This document shows, one piece after another, positions 35,579-45,440 of a stretch of 64,000 nucleotides of DNA. Made by a program: the position numbers and the translations under genes. Numbering within the stretch: position 1 is the stretch's first letter; the number at the start of each line of letters is the position of its first letter. The notes under the pieces were generated by a model, which saw only the letters and a program-made list of their open reading frames with translations, was not told the origin of the DNA and did not search any database. The stretch covers positions 31,915,296 to 31,979,295 of the forward strand of contig OY747703.1 in assembly GCA_963556495.2 (NCBI GenBank). Reading direction: 5' to 3'. Source of the stretch: Valencia hispanica. Lineage: Eukaryota > Chordata > Actinopteri > Cyprinodontiformes > Valenciidae.

Positions 35579-36187
35579 TACCCTGATGTTAATCTTTTAC
35601 GATCTTTTTTGAGTGTATGAGTGTGTACCAGGACATTTATTTTGTCTTTATGACTGTGACCTAATTATTACAATATAAGGATTTATTATGTTCTGAAGAG
35701 CATTTGTGACCCTCAGGCTGAACAATAAGGACCAGTGTGGCTCCCTAATCTCTTCCATTGGCATGAAATCTTTTTGACATCATGAACATCTCTTTTGGCA
35801 AACAGCGCATATGATTCAATCACATGCAATAACGTCTATATGGTCTATTTCCCAAAAATACTGTTGATCAGGCCACATTAAAGGGGCAAAACATTCAAAA
35901 ATAGGAGCCACGCATCTTCAGCAGCATTCTCTTGATATTTTACGGCCTAAGTCGTGGTGACCTTGTGTTTTTCACGCATGAGGCATATATTCTGTAAGTG
36001 CATAAACAGATCTGTGTGCATTTCCTGGAGGAGATTCACATCTGGAGCAAATTATTTTTATTGCATTTTAAAAAGTAAGGAAGGGGAAGTGAAAGCTGAA
36101 ATAAACAACAGCAGCTCAGTTGATGTGGTTGTACCCAAACTCTCTTCACAAGGTAGCCCAAATAGCATCTTCAAGGTGAGGTACTGT
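35579..36187. other. No recognised feature
   Basis: About 600 bp lacking a supported gene or repeat. A 101-codon ORF at 35954-36259 runs into the Tc1-like terminus and has no domain. Confidence 0.35.
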
Positions 36188-36841
36188 ACAGTGCCTTGCA
36201 AAAGTAATGAGACCCCTATGACTTTTTCAGATTGTGCCACTTTACAAACAACAATGTAAGTGTATCTTAGGGGAATTTTATGTTAGACCAACACTAAGTA
36301 GTGCACAGTCATGAAGTGGAAGGAAATACATGCATAGTTAGTTTAGAGGAATAAATGAGCAAATACAAGTCTTAAAGAGTTTATCCTTTCAGCCCAAAGT
36401 TAATGCTTTGTGGAACCTTATTTCACTGCAATACAGCTGTAAGTCTTTTGGAGCCTGCCTCTAACAGCTTTGCACAATCTTTTTTCAGTGTTGCTCAACC
36501 TCATGAAAATTGAATGGTAAGAATCTGTGAACATTTTTCAAGTCTTGCAAGCAACTCTCTGCTGCATCTGTAGGTCTGGACTTTAAAGTGGCCAATATGC
36601 TTTGATCCTCTTTTGCCCTGGGTTCGCTCTCCCAGCAGAAGAAAAACGATCACAGCACGATGCTGCCTTTACCATTGGGATCCTTTCTGTTGGGGCGATG
36701 TACAGTATTGGTTTTCTGCCACACACTGTGTTTTGCATGTGGGAAACAAAGTTCAATTTTGGTTTCATCTGGCCAGAGCACCATCTTTTCCATGTTTGCC
36801 ATGACAAGCTGCTTTTTATTACCAATTGCTGTCTGTTATGG
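36188..36841 (-). mobile_element. Tc1-like transposon, 3' half
   Basis: Starts with the family terminus ACAGTGCCTTGCAAAAGTA. The noncoding end follows, then minus-strand transposase blocks: AGTCTGGACTTT-type, GCACGATGCTGCCTTTACC, GTTCAATTTTGGTTTCATCT, and TGGCCAGAGCACCATCTTT. It is cut at 36841 by the left end of the large inverted-repeat element and resumes at 41197. Confidence 0.85.
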
Positions 36842-37873
36842 CAAGCCGTTTTAACATTCAATAGGTAGACTGGGTATGTATTCAAGATATCTCCAAATCA
36901 ATTCTTCCTAGTAAGAATTAACATTCAAGATGTCCATAAATCTTATTTGTTGCCTTGACGTATTTTTGTTCTATATGTCGATGAAATTATAAAAGGCAAA
37001 AAAAAAAAAAAAAAGATTCATAAAATAATTTATATATATATATATTCTAATATGGACATCCATGACAGTGAACTTTCTATGTGTCACATGAGCAGGGGGC
37101 ATTTAAACATGTCTTTCTTGCTTTGTTGCAGATGTCTAAATAAATTCTGTTAAGGTTTTTTATTTTTATTTATTTTTTTATTTATGTAGGTATTAAGGTT
37201 GATGTATTTGTACTTGTATTTGTTTTGTTTCTTGTCCTTTTTTTCCGTTAAATTTTATGTATTTACTCACTGCCCTGACTTTTCAGCCCGCTGTAGTACT
37301 TCCGGAGCAAAGTAACGTTAGCATTAGCTTTTGCGTTTTTTACCCGATCGCTGCAGGACCTCCCGCGGGTAACTGAACAATGTACACCGGATTACCCAGA
37401 CCACATCTAAGACGCCAGCATCATAAAAAGACAAAAGTTTTATTTCATATGTGTCCAGCTACATAAACAAACTACGAAGGTAAGTTAAGCTTCTGCTTTG
37501 AGCTGCTGAATGATGATACATGCTAGCGCTTTAATCAGCAAAGTTAGCTCTGTGAGGAAGCAACGTTAACAGTGATAGGTTCACATTACGAGTGTTTTGT
37601 GTTTCTGAAATAAAATAGCCTAACTTCTGTGTTAATCTCAGTTTTAAACAGGAGAGTAAGGAGAAGTCAGGGTTCGGTTCGAGTGCTTTCAGGTCCATGA
37701 GGAAAAGGCAGAAGTCATCCTGCAGGTACAGTTCAAAAAGTAGAAGGTTCCTGCTTTCGAAAATGAAGTATCTGCGAGTCATATCATTGCTGTGAATTTG
37801 ATACAGATAAACGGCATCATTACACTATATGTATCATATGGTACCAGAGAAAAAATGTGAAATAACATGTTTT

Positions 37874-38411
37874 GTTTCTCATTGCCAAGGAACGTCGCCT
37901 TGATACCTTGGTCCTGCCCCGGTTGCCTAGGAGACACGTCATCAGGGACCGCCAAGTGTTGTTCCAATGTTCATGTGCTACCGAGGCGTCTGTCCTCCGT
38001 TTGTCTGCCGTTTAGCTAACTGACCGAGGATACATGGGAGGTTCCTTGATGCCTTCCCTCGGTCAAACATTTCCCAGAATACATCGCGGTATTTTCGAAG
38101 TTGCAGCTTCGGTTGCTAGCAGGTTCTAACTCGCTTTCACATTTGATTTAACAAATATATACACAATTAAAAAAGTAAAACTCTCGTTATACATCTATAT
38201 TGAAACTTCTACGTATAGAATATAACGATAGGCGTGACGTAAACAGAGCGCGAAAGCAAAAGGCGGGCCCTAGGCAGCCGCGGTCACGTGATGTAAGTCT
38301 GTTCCATTTAACAGTTTTCTTTGACCAAGGAAGGACAGTGTCCTCGTAAGCAAGGCGCCTTGCCTACCGAGGCATTGCCTTGGTAGGCGAGGCGCCTTGA
38401 CATTGAGAAAC
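37874..38411. mobile_element. 538-bp MITE nested in the large element
   Basis: Left end GTTTCTCATTGCCAAGG and the inverse of the right end (GTTTCTCAATGTCAAGG) match at 15 of 17 positions. The interior is CpG-rich with CCGAGG/CCTCGG words and ends in a strong hairpin at 38351-38399. No ORF of note. The superfamily is unassigned. Confidence 0.55.
38351..38399. repeat. 49-bp near-perfect palindrome
   Basis: The left arm 38351-38374 (starts CAAGGCGCCTTGCC) and the right arm 38376-38399 (ends GGCGAGGCGCCTTG) are inverted copies at 22 of 24 positions, with a one-base centre. It would form a very stable hairpin. It lies at the right end of the nested MITE and may be part of its terminal repeat structure. 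Confidence 0.9.
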
Positions 38412-38658
38412 ACCCATGGTCAGTGCCAGAAAGAATATAAAAGTAATGGCTCTCGCAGAAGCACGACTTTGTGAAATGAGTAAAGTTAATCATGATCTAT
38501 TATACATTGTCATCTATAAATACTATGTCAAAATCTCACTTTACACATTTCAGTTCACTAAGAGATTTTCACTAACAAAAGTTCCCAACTTTAGTGTGTT
38601 AAAGGTTGTCTCTCTTAAGCTGCTGTTGTAATCTAATAAATATATGGTGTTGTAACAG

Positions 38659-38795
38659 ATTGTGCTGAGGGATTCAAAGCTGGTGGTGCTACTGTGATGC
38701 CCGTGTGGAAGGTACAGCCTTGTGCTGTCATGTGGCAGCTCTACTGTACCAGACAGGACATCCCTTCCCCCAGTGATCAGCTGCAAATAAACTGA
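38659..38795 (+). pseudogene. Exon-like fragment inside the large element
   Basis: After an acceptor-like TTGTAACAG, an open stretch of 45 codons encodes a peptide containing GFKAGGATVMPVWKVQPC and ends with TGA at 38795. It contains several Cys and Trp residues but no recognised domain. A 90-codon antisense frame is also open. It may be a remnant of an element-encoded or captured gene. It has no partner exons that I can join with confidence. Confidence 0.25.
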
Positions 38796-38905
38796 ACAGA
38801 AGTGGCATAAACCAAGGACCATGGTAGCAAGCCTTTTATTACACTTTCATTTTATGTACGTTTATTTCTTGAATGATTCTTAAACATGTTTTTATTTGGA
38901 TACAG

Positions 38906-39142
38906 GGTATTAAACCGGGTACGGTTAATGAAATGGTCATCATATCGGCCAGACCCAGGGAGAGGAGATTGACGGAAGGAATCAGGTATGTTGTTGTGTA
39001 CAAAGCTCCCATGATCACAACAATGGCCGTCTCCGGGGATTTACCTCTGGTTGATTCCATGTTCGGTCCGGTGGCGGAGGGAAGTGTGCTGTCCTACCAG
39101 TATCGATGGTCCCCAGAACCCGTCCACACACACATGCCCTGA
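38906..39142 (+). CDS. Candidate terminal exon inside the large element
   Basis: TTTATTTGGATACAG (acceptor-like, ending 38905) precedes an uninterrupted frame to TGA at 39142. AATAAA at 39370-39375 could serve as its polyadenylation signal. The peptide begins GIKPGTVNEMVII and ends with a short tail after SYQYRW. No domain is recognised. The opposite strand is also open for 73 codons and looks hydrophobic, so strand choice rests on the acceptor, stop and poly(A) arrangement. Confidence 0.35.
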   Translation, partial: GIKPGTVNEMVIISARPRERRLTEGIRYVVVYKAPMITTMAVSGDLPLVDSMFGPVAEGSVLSYQYRWSPEPVHTHMP

Positions 39143-39627
39143 TCGACATCCATTCAGATAATTCCCCGTGATATGAAAGTCATGCAAACTATTTAAAAAA
39201 GTAACTATTTGTTTTTTTGCTTCTTCTTCAATGCCTTCTTGGCGAATTAATGACTTGACTACAGTACAACATAATTTAAGCTACTTTGTAGGAAATCAAA
39301 TTTAAAAGTTGTTAGTGAAATGTTGCTGTATTATCCTGTTGTTTGTGATGTAATGTTTGTTAAATGAGTAATAAATGACTTGGATTAAAGCTTTTTGGTG
39401 TTTTAAATGCTTAATTTTAAAATATATAAGACATGACTTAAAATGAGGGACCAAACAAAAGCAGATTACAACTTTTACTGACCACAGAAGTATTTAGCAA
39501 AGAGCAAAGACATTTTTAAAAAATATATACAAAAACTCTAATGGACCAATGCGCAAAGTCATTTAAACAGGAAAAACTTGTCAAAGGTTTGCAGGGTATG
39601 AGCTGTAGAATGTGATTCCATGAGAGC

Positions 39628-39718
39628 TCATCTTTCTTCTTGTTGAACACTGACCATGGATGGTAAAAAGTCCTGAAGCAAGGCCCAAAAATACATCAGT
39701 AGGTCATATGAAGGAAAC
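39628..39718 (-). CDS. Candidate terminal exon, minus strand, inside the large element
   Basis: On the minus strand, CATTTTTTAG (acceptor-like) precedes 29 open codons encoding FPSYDLLMYFWALLQDFLP and a short tail before a TGA. The hydrophobic/acidic pattern loosely recalls the BESS motif of MADF-type DNA-binding proteins, but the match is weak. It points toward the plus-strand candidate exon at 38906-39142, giving a convergent two-gene layout like that of some two-protein DNA transposons. Confidence 0.25.
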
Positions 39719-40499
39719 CTAAAAAATGGAAAATAGATTTAATAACACTAATAATTGTTCATAATTAACTAGAGAACACAATACACACAACTTCAAATAA
39801 ATGTATGTGCAAAAAATAAAACATTATGGAGTTTTGGTAAAATAGAGGACAAACTTTCTTATGTAAAGCACATGTGTACCATTCAAATAGCATTTCTGAT
39901 AATGCATTTTAATCGGAATTATGTTACATGCAGTATTTGCTTCCATACTTGCTACTATTACACCCCAATAGTTATTTTAATAGAATACAAATACTTTTAT
40001 GTCTCTCCCGCTCTCACACTCACGCCTGTGCACACTTAAACATAAGTGTCTAGATCTACCGTGTTAAGATAAAAACAGGAGCAGCTCCCTTTTTAACAGC
40101 CGTCGATCTGTTTCTGATGATGGTTCACGGATATCAGAGCCGACTACACCCGGGTATGAGGCGTTACAGTGACAATTTACCTCACCGTTAGGAAACGTAA
40201 AAAAAAAAAAGGTACACTATTGTAGTTTTAAGATGCCTGGCTCTGTGGCACACAGCAGTGTTCAGCAGTTGTGCCAGAAACTGGTATTTAAACTTCGACT
40301 GTTTCATCACACCTAGTGTAGCAGCTACCTAAACATAGCATGTAACATGTAGCATAGGCTAATGGAAGTATCCACTCTGGCTGACAGTTCAGCGGAAGTA
40401 AGTAGCTGTTGACGTTTAGGTAACATCATTTACATACGTCAGCAGTAAAAAAAAAACAAAGAAAGAATTACTGACCTCAACAATTAAGATACAGATAGC

Positions 40500-41165
40500 A
40501 ACAACTTAATTGTTCCTAGGAAGATTGCAGTTCTTCCTATCTAAAATAACATTCTTACTAGTTAAAATTTATTTTTGGATATCCCAAATGAAATTATAGA
40601 TAGGTAGAATAGTATTTGAATTTTTCCTATCTAAAATAAGAGTTTGTACTAGTAACAATTGAATTCTTGCTATCTGAAATTCGAATTTCTCCTAGTAAGA
40701 ATTGAATTCCTCCTATCCACAATGTTAATTCTAGATAGGAAGAATATATTTGTGGATAGGAGCAGCTCTAAACCCCATAGACATGAATGGGAAAAGTGAC
40801 GTCATTTGTCCTAGGAAGAATTACATTTTGGATAGGCCAAATGTTCATTTGTACTAGGCTAAATTGAATTATGGATATCTGGAAAGTTCATTCTTACTAG
40901 GAAGAATTGATTTAAAGATATCTGGAATACATATCCAGTTTACCTATTAAATGTTAAAACGGCTACCTTAACTTTTTAAGAATTTAGAGATATCTCAAAC
41001 TTAATTTTTACTAGTACAATTGTAATTATGAATATCCTAAAATATAATTTCTCCTAGTAAAAATACAGTTGTTGATATCTTTAATTTCAATTTTGACCAG
41101 GAAGAATGTATTTCTACTAGGATAAATTATATTATTGCTATCTAAAAAAGGAATTATAGATAGGA
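40500..41165. repeat. Degenerate ~44-bp-period subterminal array
   Basis: CTAG-containing words (usually TACTAG or CCTAG followed by A-rich GAATT) occur at about 40515, 40558, 40648, 40692, 40810, 40855, 40898, 41011, 41056 and 41117. GATATC or CTATC words lie between them at about 40537, 40579, 40628, 40671, 40715, 40875, 40919, 40990, 41033, 41077 and 41141. Each motif recurs every 42-45 bp and the two alternate about 21-22 bp apart. A short matching run (GATATC 36886, CTAG 36908, GATGTC 36929) lies inside the left end. Confidence 0.75.
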
Positions 41166-41196
41166 GTGGTCGTTGATTAAATGTTAAAACGGCTTG

Positions 41197-41345
41197 TCTC
41201 TTGTCATTCATTCATCCATAAAAGACAGGTTTGGGGAGACTATGCATCAGTTTTTTGGTGATCGATTCTTCAACCTCAGCTGTGGATTTTTGCATCTCCT
41301 CCAGAGTTACAGTTGTGGCAGTTTCTCAGTCTGAAGTTTAATCAG
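41197..41345 (-). mobile_element. Tc1-like transposon, resumed after the large insert
   Basis: Contains CCATAAAAGACAGGTTTG and AACCTCAGCTGTGGATTTTT followed by TCCTCCAGAGTTACAG, the minus-strand N-terminal coding region that follows directly from the sequence ending at 36841. The 5' terminus is missing. Confidence 0.75.
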
Positions 41346-41439
41346 ACCAAACATCTTCTGTTTTAGGTCAGTTAGAATTACCCAAATTATTGTATTTGCT
41401 AAATGCACAAAAGAGAAATAATGTCAGAGATGTATTTAT

Positions 41440-41666
41440 TAATGTCTTTAAAATCAGAAGTGACATACATTTCTTCAGTATTTGGTGGCATTCCTTTTGA
41501 ACTGTATGACTTGGGTTAAACATTTTGGGTATCCTTCCACAAGCTTCTCACAATAGTTTGCTGGAATTTTGGCCCCTTCCTCTTGACAGAGCTGGTGTAA
41601 TGAGTCAGGTTTATAGGCCGTCTCGTTCACACACATCTTTTTAGATCTGCCCACAAATTCTCTACA
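41440..41666 (-). pseudogene. Tc1-like transposon fragment, third subfamily
   Basis: Minus-strand sequence with CAGTATTTGGTGGCATTCC, CCTTCCACAAGCTTCTCACA, GGAATTTTGGCCCCTTCC and CAGAGCTGGTGTAATGAG. This order belongs to a Tc1-like subfamily distinct from the GCACTGT-ended copies. It is cut by the GGCAA-repeat tail of the L2-type LINE at 41667. Confidence 0.65.
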
Positions 41667-42690
41667 GGCGAGGCAAGGCAAGGCAAGGCAAGGCAGTTTT
41701 ATTTGTATAGCACACTTTCAACAACAAGGTAATTCATGGTGCTTTACATTATTAGGGGATAAAGTAAAGCAATAAAGCATAAAACACACAGAGCATATGA
41801 CACGTAAAAACATTACTCAAAAGCAGACATGAATAGAGGTAAAAACAGCAAAAAAGCATGAAACAAACACAAAACATATGATATATGAAAACATTTCTCA
41901 AAGGCAGCTCTAAACAGATGGGTTTTTAGCCTTGATTTAAAAGAACTCACTGTTTCAGCAGCTTTGCAGTTGTCTGGAAGTTTGTGCCAGTTTAGTGGAG
42001 CATATAAACTGAAAGCTGTTTCTCCATGTTTGGTTCTGATTCTAGGAATGTCGAATAGAATGAATTAAAAGAGGACCTGAGTGGTCTTGGGGATTGGTAT
42101 AGTGACAGTAGATCTTCCACATACTGCTAAGCCATTAAATGATTTCAAACTAGTACAATTATTATACTATTTATATTATTATACTAGTAAAAGTATTTTG
42201 AAGTCTATTCTCTGAGCTACAGGGAGCCAGTGTAAGGACTTTAAATTTGGTGATGTGCTCTACTTTCCTGGTTCTAGTCAGTACAAGAGCAGCAGCATTC
42301 TGGATCAGCTGCCGCTGTCTAATTGATTTTTTTAAAGGCAGACCTGTGAGAACGCTGTTGCAGTAATCAATCCGACTAAAGATAAATGCATGGATGAGTT
42401 TTTCAAGGTTCAGTCCTTTAATCCTAGAAATGTTCTTCAGGTGATAGAACGCTGACCTTGTTATTGCCTTTATGTGACCCTGGAGGTTCAGTCCATCACT
42501 AAACCTAGATTTTGGGCCTAATCAGCAGTTTCTAGCTGTATTAACTGAAGCTGTGTGCTGTCTCTTGATCGTTCCTCTTTAGGTCCAAAAATAAGTACTT
42601 CAGTTTTGTTTCTGTTCAGCTGGAGTAAGTTATGGCACATCCATCCATTTATTTGCTCGATGCATTTACCTAGGGTTTGGATGTGTTCAA
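41667..42690 (-). mobile_element. L2/CR1-type LINE, 3' part
   Basis: Same family as 24867-26215: 3' end with a (GGCAA)n tail at 41667-41696, followed by TTTTATTTGTATAGCAC. The 3' UTR and reverse transcriptase C-terminal coding region follow inward (CTGGCTCC-type blocks, an AACGCTGTTGCAGTAATCAA block, and GATGCATTTACC near 42660). Frames are broken. At about 42690-42700 the sequence switches abruptly to the opposite orientation. Confidence 0.8.
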
Positions 42691-42699
42691 ACCATTACA

Positions 42700-43408
42700 T
42701 ATACACAGAACTTCTCAAATCATTCAATAGAAGAAATTCAAGAAATGCATACTTTTCCAAAATCATCTCTGATCATAAAAATAATCAAAAAATTATTTTT
42801 TCCACCATTAACAAAAAATGTCACCAAGCTACTAATGCATTTCAGAAAACCCCCTCAAACACTTGTTGTGAGGAGTTTGCAGACCACTTCAGAAGGAAAG
42901 GTAGACAGCTTTAGATGTAATATTTTATCTTCTCAAAGTAACATGGTTTTAGACAAATCTGATCGTGTGTCTTTACCAGAGGAAATGCTGGACAGTTTTG
43001 TCCTGGTAGAAGCTGAGACTCTTGATAAAGTTTTCTCCTCAGTGAGGCCCACCACATGTCTTTTGGACCCGATTCCCACTTCCTTTTTTAAGCAATTTTA
43101 TGGATCTTTTAGAGATGAGATTTTAACCTTGATGAATTGCTCCCTTCAGACGGGGGTCTTTCCTGCCACCTTTAAAAAGGCGGTAGTGCGACCCCTTCAA
43201 CAAGGGCAACAGAAGAGCAATTTAGATTTAAATGATTTTAACTATTTTCAACTGGTATCTAACTTACTGTTTTTAAGCAGAATTTTAGAAAAGATTGTTT
43301 TAATTCAGCTTAATGCTTTTATTAACATACACAATGTCCTGGAGAAATTTCTGTCTAGTTTTAGGGTGAACCACAGCACCGAGACGACCCTTTTGAAGAT
43401 TTTAACCT
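42700..43408 (+). pseudogene. L2/CR1-type LINE, inverted 5' segment (RT N-terminus)
   Basis: Plus-strand coding DNA for the linker and start of an L2-type reverse transcriptase: RPTTCLLDPIPTSFFKQF, LMNCSLQTGVFPATFKKAVV, LSRILEKIVLIQLNAFIN, FRVNHSTETTLLKIL. A 221-codon frame is open from 42745 to 43410. It abuts the minus-strand 3' half of the same LINE family, so together they look like one insertion with a twin-priming inversion. About 130 codons of reverse transcriptase between the two parts are missing. Confidence 0.75.
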
Positions 43409-43486
43409 GACCTACATGATGCATTCTTTATGCTTCATGATACTGTTAATTCTCATGTTCACCAACAAATTCTTGATACCTTGACA

Positions 43487-43703
43487 GAACAACTCTATAC
43501 ATATGCATGCCACATTTTTCGTCTTTTCATTTGTAAAAACTGTTGAAAACCAGGTGTCATTTCTTTGTGACTTCATAATAGTGCACCACTTTGTGATGAT
43601 CTACCACATAAAATCCAAATAAAATGCACTGAAGTTTGTGGTTATAATGTGACAAAGTATGAAAATGTTCAAGGGATATAACTACCTTTGCAAGGTGCTG
43701 TAC
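43487..43703 (+). mobile_element. Tc1-like transposon, 3' end
   Basis: Contains CATATGCATGCCACATTTTT, GATGATCTACCACATAAAAT and GAAGTTTGTGGTTATAATG, and ends in TTGCAAGGTGCTGTA, the family terminus. Only about 215 bp of the 3' end remain. Confidence 0.8.
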
Positions 43704-44215
43704 TAAAGACCCCTGATATCTTGAAGCAAAAAAAAAAATCTTATGTAGAAGATCTTACAGAAAATTCTTTGTCCATCTCCTCCAGTCTGGTTCATTCATC
43801 ACTGGTGTTTGATATATTTGATCTGACATGTTTGTTTGATCATATGTTTTACCTTAACTGGCTGAGACAGTTGGGAGTCTTTTGTCATGTAAATTCAACA
43901 TTCTGTGGCCTGTTTCCTTTGAAGGATTGCAAAGGCTCAGACAGACAGACTGAGACTTTTCTCAGGAATTCACTGTAGGTGTCACACACATAAAGCTTGC
44001 TCCCTCCTTGTCAAAAAAAGAACCTATCGTGCTTCCACACCATATGGAGAATTGCCCCAATTTCTTTTCCTTTATATCAAATACAATCCTTTTCAAGTCA
44101 AACCTTTTGTAGCATATACCACATGCGATTTAGGCTCTTGTGCAGCACCACAAACTTTGTGACTTTTTGATATCGTCGTGACTTGTGTCTGACAAGTTTC
44201 CGTTACTCACTTTTT
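43704..44215. other. No recognised feature
   Basis: About 510 bp. A 96-codon ORF (43688-43978) starts within the Tc1-like end and has no domain. Confidence 0.35.
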
Positions 44216-44900
44216 TTCCACCCTCCTTTTCCTCTCCCTCCATCACAAAAGAATATTTTCTATTCCATCGATTGATTAGCATACATCAAGCCCCGTCGTT
44301 ATGGCAAAGCTTCATTTGAATCTTCTGTACTTTCCCCATGTCTTTCAACCGACAGCTGTCAGACACATCAACGCAGGCGGGCTCTGCGCCACACAAAGTT
44401 AAATTGAAGCACTCTCTAACACTATATATAGATAAAATGTCACTTCCATCAAGAGACGAGGCACCTTCGAAGTCGTCAATACACAGCGTTTCATCACGGG
44501 CAAAATAACTTTGAAATCGGAGAAGAAAGTGGAGATGAAACAACTATTCTCTTCTTTCCACTTTGTGCTTGAAAGAGGGGAAAAAGCGAGATTATTTTCC
44601 AAAGTGGGTAAAAGTGTTTTAAGGGGCTTGTTTTTTGATCTGTCTGTCCGTCATGGAAAACGAAGAGCACCTCCTGACGCTTCTGATCGTTAGGTGTCCT
44701 CAAAGTGTCTCAAAGTCTCTTTGTTATCGCTGAGCGCGTCGATTAAAGGGAGGAATATTATTTATTCATTTTGCCATTGAGCAAAAAGAAGAGATCCGAG
44801 AGCTTAGTGCTCATTTTCGTCAAACTGTTGAGGTGAGGTGATGAAGTCAGCTCTCATTTTGAGAGACGAGCCGAGTTGAAGTAAAAAGTTGTTGAGTGAA
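44216..44900. promoter_or_regulatory. Putative conserved noncoding element
   Basis: A transposon-free block of unique texture. ATCGATTGATTAGC at 44267-44280 resembles a Pbx/Hox composite, GACAGCTGTC at 44351-44360 is a perfect palindrome combining an E box with Meis-like halves, and a long TCGAAGTCGTC region is CpG-bearing. Several overlapping ORFs on both strands (60-85 codons) lack domains. Regulatory function is inferred from motifs only. Confidence 0.33.
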
Positions 44901-45194
44901 AGTTTTTTTGCTCCTTTTTTTAAAAGGTCTCAGTAATAATTTTTTGACAAAGTAAATGCTGTACTTTATTCAACTGTTGAAATTACACTAAAATATATAT
45001 TAAGTCCTTGCAGACAACAAAAACACATGCAGAACACACAGAATAATTAGAATTAAACATGTTCAAAAGGATATATCAACCTTATTCAGGGCTTGCAGAT
45101 TCTCTGTAAATCATAATATTATCAAAAAGTTTGCATCTAAAATTATTCTATCCCCACTGCAAGTTATGTTTACTGGCAAAATTTGTTCAGCGGT

Positions 45195-45440
45195 TATTGG
45201 GCAAGAGGCAGGTTACATCCTGGACAGGTTGCCACTCCATCACAGGGCAACACAAACTATGCAGGACAAACAACAATGCACACACACATTCATAAATAAG
45301 GAACATTTAGAGAGACCAATTAAGATCACAGTCATGTCTTTGGACTGTGGGAAGAAGCCAGAGCACCCAGAAATATGATAGAAACTCAATGAGGAAAGAC
45401 CCCAGGCCAGGACTCAAATGATACTGTGGAGCCTGGAAAA
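45195..45440 (-). repeat. Dispersed teleost retroelement-like repeat
   Basis: Read on the minus strand it contains CTTCTTCCCACAGTCCAAAG, ATTGGTCTCTCTAAATG, and CCTGTGATGGAGTGGCAACC, in the order seen in copies of this abundant fish repeat. It is the longest copy here; the others at 10922 and 34977 are 3' tails. Confidence 0.75.

Larger units (their letters stand above)
36842..41196. mobile_element. Large (4.35 kb) unassigned DNA transposon-like element
   Basis: The ends are perfect 17-bp inverted repeats, CAAGCCGTTTTAACATT (36842-36858) and AATGTTAAAACGGCTTG (41180-41196). A longer inverted match of about 90 bp pairs 36842-36935 with 40873-40966, where a second internal copy of the end motif occurs. 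The flanks are the two halves of one Tc1-like (-) copy, so it is a clean insertion. Subterminal DNA is built from alternating GATATC-like and CTAGTA-AGAATT-like words. Inside are a CpG-rich block near 37290-37480 with a GAAGGTAAGT donor, exon-like fragments on both strands, and a nested MITE. The target duplication and superfamily are unresolved. Confidence 0.65.

Noticed and set aside
36583..36885. 100-codon minus-strand and overlapping plus-strand ORFs
   Set aside because: They lie in decayed Tc1-like transposase DNA, and the minus-strand ORF crosses the insertion boundary at 36842.
38839..39060. 73-codon minus-strand hydrophobic ORF inside the large element
   Set aside because: It overlaps the plus-strand exon candidate, which has better acceptor, stop and poly(A) support. 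Hydrophobicity alone is not evidence of coding.
40500..41165. CRISPR-like array
   Set aside because: Units are degenerate, partly palindromic, have no unique spacers of constant length, and the DNA is from a vertebrate.
42745..43410. 221-codon plus-strand ORF as a host gene
   Set aside because: Its peptide carries L2-type reverse transcriptase motifs, and the segment abuts the 3' half of the same LINE family.
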